Program-made: the position numbers and the translations under genes
Source: an uncultured Ruminococcus sp.
GTDB lineage: Bacteria > Bacillota > Clostridia > Oscillospirales > CAG-272
Assembly (NCBI GenBank): GCA_902782785.1
Contig: CACZOH010000015.1
Location: forward strand, 1-14,943
Reading direction: 5' to 3'
DNA: 14,943 nucleotides
Notes under the pieces: model-generated
Told to the model about the DNA's origin: nothing
Databases searched by the model: none
What the model saw: only the letters and a program-made list of their open reading frames with translations
Shown here: positions 1 through 6,335 of the stretch, one piece after another
Layout of the letters: each line of letters opens with the position of its first letter
Position numbering within the stretch: position 1 is the first letter of the stretch

Positions 1-70
1 CGGCACTAGGATTCGAACCTAGGTGATGACGGAGTCAGAGTCCGTTGCCTTACCGCTTGGCGATGCCGCA
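1..70 (-). tRNA. tRNA-Gln(CUG), 3' end cut by window edge
   Basis: Read on the minus strand from position 70, the sequence folds as a cloverleaf. The acceptor strand is TGCGGCA, the D arm is GCC/GGC with an AAGCGGTAA loop, the anticodon stem is ACGGA/TCCGT with loop CTCTGAC, the variable loop has 6 nt, and the T arm is CTAGG/CCTAG with loop TTCGAAT. The anticodon is CTG, which decodes the glutamine codon CAG. The D arm and anticodon arm closely resemble bacterial tRNA-Gln. The last two acceptor bases and any encoded CCA lie outside the window. Confidence 0.96.
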
Positions 71-89
71 ATGTTTTGTTGCGGTTGCC

Positions 90-118
90 ATTATATCAAA
101 TTTATCTTGATTTGTCAA
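90..118 (-). promoter_or_regulatory. Promoter of the tRNA-Gln gene
   Basis: On the minus strand a perfect -35 TTGACA (113-118) is separated by 17 nt from a perfect -10 TATAAT (90-95). The -10 is preceded by TGA, giving an extended -10. The predicted start lies near position 83, about a dozen bases before the mature tRNA 5' end at 70. This is the best consensus match in the window and fits a stable-RNA promoter. Confidence 0.9.
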
Positions 119-129
119 GAGGTTTTTTC

Positions 130-152
130 AAAAAAATTGAATTTATTTCAAT
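130..152 (-). terminator. Weak intrinsic terminator after the RpiB-like gene
   Basis: On the minus strand ATTGAA (152-147) can pair with TTCAAT (141-136) across a 5-nt loop, followed by six U's (135-130). The stem is all A/T except one pair and overlaps the TGA stop at 148-150, so it is a weak candidate. It would end the four-gene S1 operon just before the tRNA promoter (-35 at 113-118). Read-through into the tRNA is also possible. Confidence 0.4.
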
Positions 153-726
153 CTTCTTTTTTATCAAAATCGAGTGTCAGTTCGTAGTCGCCAAGATGCT
201 TCATTTTAAAACCGTTTTTCTTATACTCCTCGTAATCAAAGGCTTCAAGCTCGTCTATTGCAAGCTTATGGAATTCATAGAAATTATGCCACCATTCCCA
301 GCCGGAGCCCAAAGAGTTCGACAGGTACGAATCGGCGATGTCGCACGCGGTCTGCGGCGCAACGTAAAACGCACCCATGGCGAGGACGTTTACGCCGTTG
401 CCGGTGATGGCTCTCGTCGCGGCGGGCAGACTTTCAACGACGCCCGCGTGTACGTGCGGACATTTGCTCGCGGCGATATGTATACCCATGCCGGTGCCGC
501 AGAATAACAGTGCGCGTTCAAAATTGCCCTCGGAGATCTGCGCTCCTACGCGCAGACCAACTCTGTGGAACATATTTTCCGTATCGTTCGGGTCGCTGTC
601 CTTCGTTACGCCCAGGTCCGTTATCTTCCAGCCTTTTTTCGTTAAGTGTTCTACGACGACCTCTTTTAACGGGAAACCCGCGAAATCGGCTCCTACAACA
701 AGATACTTATCCTTGATCGTTTTCAT
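148..726 (-). CDS. Divergent RpiB/LacAB-family sugar-phosphate isomerase
   Basis: This 192-residue protein belongs to the RpiB/LacA/LacB fold, whose members interconvert aldose and ketose phosphates such as ribose-5-P/ribulose-5-P or galactose-6-P/tagatose-6-P. The start ATG at 726 is chosen because GGAGG (735-739) sits 8 nt upstream; longer in-frame starts overlap the gene before it. Family landmarks are GADFAGFPLKE (12-22, replacing G-C-D-H-G-G) and CGTGMGIHIAASK (76-88), which keeps the catalytic Cys76. The active-site His of canonical RpiB (RAHND) is absent: the aligned stretch reads AITGNGVNVL, and the Asp-His pair reads Asp-Phe. The C-terminal GRHQTR phosphate-binding motif is replaced by a Trp/Tyr-rich tail of about 50 residues. 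The fold assignment is firm, but the substrate is unknown and is probably not ribose-5-phosphate. It is the last gene of a minus-strand operon, 29 nt after the CBM9-like gene. Confidence 0.85.
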   Translation of the reverse strand: MKTIKDKYLVVGADFAGFPLKEVVVEHLTKKGWKITDLGVTKDSDPNDTENMFHRVGLRVGAQISEGNFERALLFCGTGMGIHIAASKCPHVHAGVVESLPAATRAITGNGVNVLAMGAFYVAPQTACDIADSYLSNSLGSGWEWWHNFYEFHKLAIDELEAFDYEEYKKNGFKMKHLGDYELTLDFDKKED

Positions 727-755
727 TTTTAAAACCTCCGTTATTTTATATATTT

Positions 756-1352
756 TTATTTTACCAAAGTCATTTTTGCAAAGTATTCCGGTCTGTGAAA
801 ATCCGGCTTTTCGGTGTCGACAGGCGAGAAAGAGCCGTAATGAGGAAATTCGCAATCGTCGCCGCATTTGTAAAAATTGCCGTATATCACGCTGTTTTCT
901 TTATATAATGTCCTTCCGTAAACCGCTTTTATTATATCTATCCCTATTGAAATCTCGGCGGTCCATCTGTTCTTGTTTTTATATATCGTGACCGTAGGGA
1001 GACGTCCCGCGATCTTATCAAGGGGCGCTCTGTTTCCTCTGCCGTCGCCGTATGCCGAAAGTATCGCGCCGTTGCTGTTAACCTCGCAGTTTATGTATCC
1101 TCCTTCTCTGTACCTTGCAAAGAATTCAAGACAGCTGTCTTTATATACGGGGTCCATATCGTTTTTATATACTGCTTTCGGATCGCTTTCATACGCGGTC
1201 AGACGGCAGACAAAGCCCTTGAAGGGTACGTATACGAGCTGAGCGTAAGCTCTCGGTCTGTATTCTCCGCCCCACACATATTCGTTTATTTCGGCTTTTT
1301 TTATCTTTCTCCAATCGGGTTTATCCGTTATTTTTATTTCATACGTTTTCAT
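756..1352 (-). CDS. CBM9-like (DOMON-type) carbohydrate-binding protein without signal peptide
   Basis: This 198-residue protein resembles the family 9 carbohydrate-binding-module-like proteins of Clostridia, a beta-sandwich that binds sugar ends in characterised xylanase modules. Recognisable features are VYKDSCLEFFARY (69-81), the following N-x-N-G segment (92-95) and the closing FHRPEYFAKMTL (185-196). The whole protein is essentially one domain with no catalytic partner. The start ATG (1350-1352) is preferred over an in-frame TTG at 1370 because AGGA (1362-1365) lies 9 nt upstream of it. It begins MKTYEIKI with no signal peptide or membrane segment, so it should be cytoplasmic, which is odd for a polysaccharide-binding domain. 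The start overlaps the end of the lipoprotein gene, whose TGA is at 1354-1356, so the two are likely translationally coupled. The precise ligand is unknown. Confidence 0.78.
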   Translation of the reverse strand: MKTYEIKITDKPDWRKIKKAEINEYVWGGEYRPRAYAQLVYVPFKGFVCRLTAYESDPKAVYKNDMDPVYKDSCLEFFARYREGGYINCEVNSNGAILSAYGDGRGNRAPLDKIAGRLPTVTIYKNKNRWTAEISIGIDIIKAVYGRTLYKENSVIYGNFYKCGDDCEFPHYGSFSPVDTEKPDFHRPEYFAKMTLVK

Positions 1353-1353
1353 T

Positions 1354-2472
1354 TCAATTTGTCCTTTCAAATTCGATCTTACCCGACAAACGCGGGGAAA
1401 TTATAGCGATGTACGTATTGCCCGAGGATATTTCAAGCGGCGTGAGACCGTCAGCTTCATACAGTTTGATCGGGTTTGCTCCGTCAGTTCTCTGCCACGT
1501 TATCATTATCTTGCTTCCGCCGTAGATATAATAACCGCTGCCTCTTCCGGTGCTTGTTATCCCCATTTCGCCCGTTTTCAGATCTATCGTTGAATAGTCA
1601 GCTATAATAAGGATCAGATTTGAAAACGAAAGCTGTTTATTCGTCTTCGCGTCGGTGTGGATCTCACCGTACTGATTTCTCGAATATTTATTCGTCAGCG
1701 TCGAGTACGTGTATTCTACAGTCATATTTGTTGAAAAAGGGATCGATAAATACGTGCAGTAAGTTCCGCCCGACATATCTCTGTTAAGCAGATAATCAAT
1801 AGTTGAATACGGTATGACCTTTTTATCCGAAGTTGTCTGAACTCCGTACTGCAGAGCGCGTGTCTTCAAGCCGTTTGCGTCGGTCAATATACTGTTTTCC
1901 ATACCTCTTGACGCATAAAGCGATTGGTCGCGGTAAAAACCGGGCGTCATCTCTCCTACTATGGCGTCAAGCGCCGTTATCCCTCGTGACACCTGGGTTT
2001 TATTGCCCGTCGCAGTAGTTCCGGCCTGAACGAAGATAGCGTTGTGATTTGCGGCTATATCATAAAAAAAGGCTCTTGAGTCAATTACGGGACCGACTTT
2101 ATCGACCTTTGTTACGTCGGAATATACTGCGACGAATCTCGTAAGCCCGCCCTCAACAGATACCTCGTACAGCACCGCCGCGTCGGATAATCCGAATTGA
2201 GGCGAAGCCGTTCTGTCGTTTTTGACGACGACGGCAACGGGACGGGATTTGCTCATATCCTTGTCTGTTGGTTCGGCAGTTATCGGATCGACGAATTCGG
2301 CTCTCGGTATTACCATCGTTTCAGGAACGTCAAGCTCCTCTTGTGTTGTCACGCCTTCCGTTTCGGAATTCGATCCGAACGGGTTTTTAATGAAGCTTTC
2401 TATTTTGTCACACGACTGAAAACATATTAAAACGATAGATACAAGTGATAATAAAACTACGGCTTTTTTCAT
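1354..2472 (-). CDS. DUF3048 (YerB-like) lipoprotein
   Basis: This 372-residue exported lipoprotein has a hydrophobic signal sequence (4-18) followed by a lipobox ending at Cys21 (CFQSC). A Ser/Thr/Glu-rich linker runs to about residue 75. The DUF3048 N-terminal domain covers about 77-215, with the characteristic RPVAVVVKND...SPQFGLSDAAVLYEVSVEGGLTRFVAVYSD block. The DUF3048 C-terminal beta-rich domain covers about 235-365 and ends in Y-x-x-x-G-L-T-P-L-E-I-S-S-G-N-T-Y-I. B. subtilis YerB is the named relative; its biochemical role is not established. The protein probably sits on the outer face of the membrane. AAAGGA (2480-2485) lies 7 nt upstream of the ATG, and the gap to the preceding S1 gene is 18 nt, so they form one operon. 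Confidence 0.9.
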   Translation of the reverse strand: MKKAVVLLSLVSIVLICFQSCDKIESFIKNPFGSNSETEGVTTQEELDVPETMVIPRAEFVDPITAEPTDKDMSKSRPVAVVVKNDRTASPQFGLSDAAVLYEVSVEGGLTRFVAVYSDVTKVDKVGPVIDSRAFFYDIAANHNAIFVQAGTTATGNKTQVSRGITALDAIVGEMTPGFYRDQSLYASRGMENSILTDANGLKTRALQYGVQTTSDKKVIPYSTIDYLLNRDMSGGTYCTYLSIPFSTNMTVEYTYSTLTNKYSRNQYGEIHTDAKTNKQLSFSNLILIIADYSTIDLKTGEMGITSTGRGSGYYIYGGSKIMITWQRTDGANPIKLYEADGLTPLEISSGNTYIAIISPRLSGKIEFERTN

Positions 2473-2490
2473 TTTAACGTCCTTTCGGTT

Positions 2491-3423
2491 TTATGTAAAA
2501 TCCGTCTCCGTGATCCTGGACGACAGATCGGTTGAATAAATGAATTTATATATATGCGTTACGTCATCTGAAACGTAATATCTTAGCGGCGTGCAGGCGG
2601 CTTTTCCCTGCTTTCCTACAATAACAAGCTTGACTTTCATCTTTTTGCTGTCAATATTCTTTATGAAAACGGCTACCTCGTCTCCGGGCTCCACGTCGTC
2701 CCTGTATTCCGATAAACCTGACAAGTTCGGCGTAAGCTCTATGAACACGCCGTATGGCTCCACACCCCGTACGATGCCGCGAACTGTCTGTCCGGGTGAG
2801 AATCCGGCGGCATTTTCCGCCCAGGTACCGAGCATTTCGCGCAGCGTCAGAAATACCCGGAACGGGTCCTGGTCGGCGCGGCTTACGATACAGCGCAGAT
2901 CATCCCCGCATCTCAATCTGTCTTTTGCGTGGCTTATACGCGATACTGAAATCCTGTCGATCGGCAAGAGCGCCGGAATACCGCATCCGATATCTGCAAA
3001 CGCTCCGAATTTTTCGGTATGAGTAACGCGGCATTTTATTATATCGCCCGGAAGCAAATAGGAAAGATAATTGTCAACGCATTCTCTCTGAGCTTCTGCG
3101 CGTGTAAGCATTGCTTTTTTTTCTCCTCCGTCGTTTATAACGCTCTCGACCTTGAAGCAGACAGGTTTACCGACGCGGGAAATAACCGCAATATCCTTAA
3201 TATCTTCTCCGTCTGCGGAATATACGGCTTTGTCATGCGGTATTATCCCCGTTACGCCGCAAAGATCGACACGAAGATCGAGCGATCTGTCGCAGAAGAC
3301 GCAGACGCCCTCGAGCGTTTTACCGATCTGGGATGCCAGACGAAGTCCAGCTTCGCTTTTTATATATTCCGTGTTTTCCGCGGTCCCGAACAGACATCCT
3401 TCGGGTTTGAAATTATTCTGCAT
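2491..3423 (-). CDS. S1-domain RNA-binding protein (short ribosomal protein S1 homologue)
   Basis: This 310-residue protein contains repeated S1 (OB-fold) RNA-binding domains. A degenerate first repeat spans about 33-108. A clear second repeat (about 125-195) starts LPGDIIKCRVTHTEKFGAFADIG. A third (about 211-268) starts GQTVRGIVRGVEPYGVFIEL and ends KMKVKLVIV. It is much shorter than the six-domain E. coli S1 but matches the short S1 homologues common in Clostridia. It probably helps ribosomes engage mRNA or acts as a general RNA chaperone; which of these is inference. The start is ATG with GGAGG (3432-3436) 8 nt upstream. It heads the minus-strand operon, and its ribosome binding site lies in a predicted leader hairpin (3432-3469), suggesting translational autoregulation. 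Confidence 0.85.
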   Translation of the reverse strand: MQNNFKPEGCLFGTAENTEYIKSEAGLRLASQIGKTLEGVCVFCDRSLDLRVDLCGVTGIIPHDKAVYSADGEDIKDIAVISRVGKPVCFKVESVINDGGEKKAMLTRAEAQRECVDNYLSYLLPGDIIKCRVTHTEKFGAFADIGCGIPALLPIDRISVSRISHAKDRLRCGDDLRCIVSRADQDPFRVFLTLREMLGTWAENAAGFSPGQTVRGIVRGVEPYGVFIELTPNLSGLSEYRDDVEPGDEVAVFIKNIDSKKMKVKLVIVGKQGKAACTPLRYYVSDDVTHIYKFIYSTDLSSRITETDFT

Positions 3424-3431
3424 ATTTTATT

Positions 3432-3469
3432 CCTCCGTTTTAAACTGTTTAATATTATTAAAACGGGGG
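3432..3469 (-). promoter_or_regulatory. Leader hairpin burying the S1 ribosome binding site
   Basis: In the minus-strand transcript CCCCCGUUUUAA (3469-3458) faces UUAAAACGGAGG (3443-3432) across a 14-nt A/U-rich loop. Eleven of the twelve positions are Watson-Crick pairs, with a single C.A mismatch. The right arm contains the entire GGAGG ribosome binding site of the S1 gene. No U-run follows, so this is not an intrinsic terminator. The geometry suggests control of translation initiation; that an S1-type protein opens or binds it is inference. Confidence 0.65.
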
Positions 3470-3492
3470 CGCGAATATGCTTTTTCATATAC

Positions 3493-3521
3493 ATTATACA
3501 CCACAATTTAAGTTTTGTATA
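3493..3521 (-). promoter_or_regulatory. Promoter of the S1-DUF3048-CBM9-RpiB-like operon
   Basis: On the minus strand -35 TATACA (3516-3521; 4 of 6 consensus) is 17 nt from a perfect -10 TATAAT (3493-3498). The predicted start is near 3486, giving a leader of about 60 nt that contains the hairpin over the ribosome binding site. It is divergent from the tsaE promoter, about 55 nt away. Confidence 0.65.
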
Positions 3522-3551
3522 AGAACTAATAAAAAATTTTTTGTAAAAGAC

Positions 3552-3580
3552 TTTATTTTTTTCAAATTATGTGGTATAAT
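3552..3580 (+). promoter_or_regulatory. Promoter of the tsaE operon
   Basis: A perfect -10 TATAAT (3575-3580) is preceded by TGG, making an extended -10. The -35 region at 17 nt spacing is poor (TTTATT, 3552-3557), as is common for extended -10 promoters. The predicted start is near 3587. A second TATAAT at 3595-3600 has no credible -35. The leader then holds a 7-bp A/T hairpin (GATATAA 3593-3599 with TTATATC 3609-3615) and the GGAGG at 3620-3624. Confidence 0.65.
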
Positions 3581-3633
3581 GCTAAAAACGCGGATATAAT
3601 GTTTTATTTTATATCTTTCGGAGGTATTGCCGC

Positions 3634-4050
3634 TTGGTATTCATTTCAAACAGTACAAAGGAAACGGAAAACGCGGGCGCTGAGCTTGCAAAAAAGCTTA
3701 AGCCAGGCGATTTTGTCGCGCTGTACGGCGATTTAGGCGTCGGAAAAACCGCTTTCGTTCGCGGCGCGGTATCCGTCCTCTGCGAACACGAAAACGTCTG
3801 CAGTCCGACTTACGCCATAGTAAACAGATATGAAGGCGATCTGACCATTTATCATTTCGATCTTTACAGAATAACGGATGAAGACGATCTTTACAGTACG
3901 GGATACTACGATATGACAGAAGAAGACGCCGTGATCTTCTGCGAATGGTGTGAGAAATTCCCGCAGGCGATACCGGATAACGCGATAAAGGTTATGATTA
4001 CAAGATATGAAGACGGAAGGAGGATCGAAATTGCTGATACTTGCGCTTGA
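3634..4050 (+). CDS. tsaE: tRNA t6A biosynthesis ATPase TsaE
   Basis: This 138-residue P-loop ATPase works with TsaB and TsaD to place threonylcarbamoyl on A37 of ANN-decoding tRNAs. Visible motifs are the Walker A GDLGVGKT (32-39), SPTYAIVNRY (57-66), FDLYR (75-79) and CEW (103-105), all characteristic of TsaE. The length is typical. The start is a TTG at 3634: GGAGGT (3620-3625) is 8 nt upstream and no ATG fits. It is the first gene of the plus-strand operon, and its last 20 nt overlap tsaB. Confidence 0.95.
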   Translation: MVFISNSTKETENAGAELAKKLKPGDFVALYGDLGVGKTAFVRGAVSVLCEHENVCSPTYAIVNRYEGDLTIYHFDLYRITDEDDLYSTGYYDMTEEDAVIFCEWCEKFPQAIPDNAIKVMITRYEDGRRIEIADTCA

Positions 4051-4738
4051 CACCTCGTCCGTCACCGCGTCGTGCGCGCTCGTTGAAAATAATAAAACTT
4101 TAGCGGAAAGCTTTTTGAACGCAAAAATAACGCACAGCGCGACGATGATGCCGATGATCGAGAATCTGTTCAGGATCTCCGGCAAAGATATTAAAGACGT
4201 TTCTCTTTTCGCCGCCGTCTCGGGACCCGGTTCTTTTACCGGAGTAAGAATAGGCGCGTCGATCTTACTGGGACTTGCGTTCGGCAAAAACGTCCCCTGC
4301 GTAGGTGTGTCCGCTCTTGAAACCACGGCGGCGCCGTTTGTAAACGGACTTTTCAGGGATAAGATCATTTGTCCTTTGATGGACGCAAGACGCGGTCAGT
4401 TTTATAACGCCCTTTTCAAAAACGGACAAAGACTTACAAAAGACAGGGCTATAGGGGCTTTTGAACTGTCTATTGAGCTTGATAATATTGGCTTGCCCGT
4501 AATAATATGCGGCGACGGAGCCTCGCTGTTCTTCTCTCTTGTGCCCGAAAACAGTTATATAAAAGCGCCGGACGCTCTTATATATCCTTCCGCTTCCGAA
4601 GCGGCGAAGCTCGCTTCATTGATTTATGAAAACGCGAAAGACAAAACCGTATATACAGATCTGAATTTCAGACCCGTATACCTGCGTCCCTCACAGGCTG
4701 AACGGATCAAAAAAGAAAACAATAAAGACCAAACATAA
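4031..4738 (+). CDS. tsaB: tRNA t6A biosynthesis protein TsaB
   Basis: This 235-residue actin-fold protein is the scaffold partner of TsaD and TsaE in t6A synthesis and has no catalytic activity of its own. It begins LILALDTSS and carries the family signature SGPGSFTGVRIG (64-75), with His35 in the conserved early helix. The TTG at 4031 is chosen as start because AAGGAGG (4017-4023) lies 7 nt upstream and it gives the normal TsaB N-terminus; an in-frame ATG at 4007 lies upstream of that site. It overlaps tsaE, so translation is probably coupled. The usual downstream partners rimI and tsaD are not here; rpiB follows after 14 nt. Confidence 0.95.
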   Translation: MLILALDTSSVTASCALVENNKTLAESFLNAKITHSATMMPMIENLFRISGKDIKDVSLFAAVSGPGSFTGVRIGASILLGLAFGKNVPCVGVSALETTAAPFVNGLFRDKIICPLMDARRGQFYNALFKNGQRLTKDRAIGAFELSIELDNIGLPVIICGDGASLFFSLVPENSYIKAPDALIYPSASEAAKLASLIYENAKDKTVYTDLNFRPVYLRPSQAERIKKENNKDQT

Positions 4739-4752
4739 AGGAGAAATACAAA

Positions 4753-5196
4753 ATGGAAAAGAAAATACTTGCAATAGGCTGCGATCACGGCGGATACGAG
4801 CTTAAAGAGACAATCAAGAGCTATTTAACGTCAAACAATATCGAGTTTATTGATTTCGGATGCGACGGTCAGTCCGTCAATTACCCCGATTACGCCGACA
4901 AGGTCTGCCGGGCGATTCAGAGCGGTCAGTGCTACAGAGGAATACTCATATGCGGTACGGGCATAGGTATGAGCATGGCTGCAAACAAACATAAGGGGAT
5001 ACGCGCGGCGTGCTGCTCCGACACGTTCTCCGCAAGGATGACGCGCGCGCATAACGACGCAAACGTTCTCTGCTTAGGAGGCAGAGTCGTCGGCTTCGGT
5101 CTCGCCATAGATATGGTAGAGCTGTTTTTAAAAACGGAATTTGAGGGCGGAAGACATCAGACTCGCGTCGATATGCTTACCGCACTTGAAAAATAA
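4753..5196 (+). CDS. rpiB: Ribose-5-phosphate isomerase B
   Basis: This 147-residue enzyme interconverts ribose-5-phosphate and ribulose-5-phosphate in the non-oxidative pentose phosphate pathway. All canonical residues are present: GCDHGGYELK (9-18), ICGTGIGMSMAANK (66-79) with catalytic Cys67, RAHNDANVL (98-106) with His100, and the phosphate-binding EGGRHQTR (131-138). The length matches E. coli RpiB. The start ATG has AAGGAG (4738-4743) 9 nt upstream, overlapping the tsaB stop codon. It contrasts with the divergent homologue at 148-726. Related allose-6-phosphate isomerase activity is possible but cannot be judged here. Confidence 0.95.
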   Translation: MEKKILAIGCDHGGYELKETIKSYLTSNNIEFIDFGCDGQSVNYPDYADKVCRAIQSGQCYRGILICGTGIGMSMAANKHKGIRAACCSDTFSARMTRAHNDANVLCLGGRVVGFGLAIDMVELFLKTEFEGGRHQTRVDMLTALEK

Positions 5197-5213
5197 TATA
5201 ACGAGGTGAAATC

Positions 5214-6335
5214 ATGTTTACTAAGAAACCGCCGCTTGGCTGGAACTCCTGGAACACGTTCGGAAACGACATAAGTGAAGAGCTTCTGATGCAGACCGCC
5301 GACGCGATCGTCGAAAAGGGTCTCAAGGACGCTGGTTACGAGTACGTTGTAATAGACGACTGTTGGTCGCTTCCCGAGCGCAGCGCTGAAGGCGATATAG
5401 TTACGGATCCCGTCAAATTCCCGCACGGAATGAAATATCTTTCCGATTATATCCATTCAAAAGGTCTCAAATTCGGTATGTATTCCTGCGCCGGTGTCAA
5501 GACCTGTGCCGGATATCCGTCAAGCTATCACAATGAATTCCGTGACGCAAAACTTTTCGCATCCTTCGGAGTGGATTTTCTGAAATACGATTTCTGCAAC
5601 GTTCCGCAGGGTGAAAACGGTCCTCTGCTTTATCACGCAATGGGTCTGGCGCTCAAAGAATCCGGACGCGACATACTTTTCTCCGCCTGCAACTGGGGCT
5701 CCGATCACGTAGAAACGTGGATCCGTTCGTGCGGCGCCGGAATGTACCGTTCAACCGGAGATATAAACGATAACTTCAATTCCGTTCGCGATATAGCGAT
5801 GTCGCAGATCGACAAGCTCGCGTATTCAGGAACAGGCTGCTATAACGATATAGATATGCTTATTGTCGGTATGTATAACCGCGGCAACGTCAAAAACGGC
5901 GGATGCACGGATACAGATTACAAAACGCATTTTGCGGTATGGAGCGTCTTCGGATCTCCGCTTATGATAGGCTGCGACGTCAGAAGCATAAACGACGTAT
6001 CGCTCGGGCTTCTCAAAAACAAGGATCTGCTCCGGATAAACCAGGACGAGGAATGCAGGACCGCGTTCGTATGCGGCGATAACGGAAACAAGGGTCTTTG
6101 CTTCTTCCGTCATCTGTCCGATAACGAATATGCGCTTATGTACGTAAACTTTTCGGATGAGGAAGCTGAAATAACGCTCGATCTTACAAAGATCGGCTTG
6201 TGGGACGGCTGCGGTCACGGTCTTGAGATAAAGGACGTATTTACAAACGAACAGTCCGTTATTGAACGTTCAAGGACCGAAAAGCTCGCAGGACACGACA
6301 GTAAGGTATATCTTTGCAGAACGATAAGCTTATAA
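5214..6335 (+). CDS. GH27 alpha-galactosidase, cytoplasmic
   Basis: This 373-residue glycoside hydrolase family 27 enzyme hydrolyses terminal alpha-galactosides (melibiose, raffinose, galactomannan side chains). It starts at the catalytic barrel: PPLGWNSWNTFG (6-17), VIDDCW (46-51), FGMYSCAG (87-94), FLKYDFCN (122-129) with nucleophile Asp126, and YRSTGDIND (178-186). Arg179 and Asp183 align with Arg227 and the acid/base Asp231 of human GLA. CYNDIDML (209-216) is the family's N-D-P-D-M-L block. A short C-terminal beta domain (about 285-373) completes a minimal GH27. There is no signal peptide, so imported oligosaccharides are the likely substrates, although no transporter is encoded in the window. 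The start ATG follows GAGGTG (5203-5208), 17 nt after rpiB. Alpha-N-acetylgalactosaminidase is a less likely alternative. Confidence 0.93.
   Translation: MFTKKPPLGWNSWNTFGNDISEELLMQTADAIVEKGLKDAGYEYVVIDDCWSLPERSAEGDIVTDPVKFPHGMKYLSDYIHSKGLKFGMYSCAGVKTCAGYPSSYHNEFRDAKLFASFGVDFLKYDFCNVPQGENGPLLYHAMGLALKESGRDILFSACNWGSDHVETWIRSCGAGMYRSTGDINDNFNSVRDIAMSQIDKLAYSGTGCYNDIDMLIVGMYNRGNVKNGGCTDTDYKTHFAVWSVFGSPLMIGCDVRSINDVSLGLLKNKDLLRINQDEECRTAFVCGDNGNKGLCFFRHLSDNEYALMYVNFSDEEAEITLDLTKIGLWDGCGHGLEIKDVFTNEQSVIERSRTEKLAGHDSKVYLCRTISL

Noticed and set aside
727..867. N-terminal extension of the RpiB-like protein to about 239 residues
   Set aside because: The extension would overlap the CBM9-like gene and has no ribosome binding site, while GGAGG precedes the ATG at 726 at the right spacing.
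76..991. Plus-strand open frames opposite the RpiB-like and CBM9-like genes
   Set aside because: They lack ribosome binding sites and family motifs and lie antisense to well-supported genes.
3432..3469. The S1 leader inverted repeat as an intrinsic terminator or attenuator
   Set aside because: No U-run follows the stem on either strand; its overlap with GGAGG fits translational control better.
3595..3600. A second TATAAT as an alternative tsaE promoter
   Set aside because: No recognisable -35 exists at 16-18 nt upstream, and the TGG-extended TATAAT at 3575-3580 is the better candidate.
5214..6335. GH27 enzyme as a secreted protein
   Set aside because: The frame opens directly with the catalytic barrel (PPLGWNSW) after a good ribosome binding site and has no hydrophobic leader.
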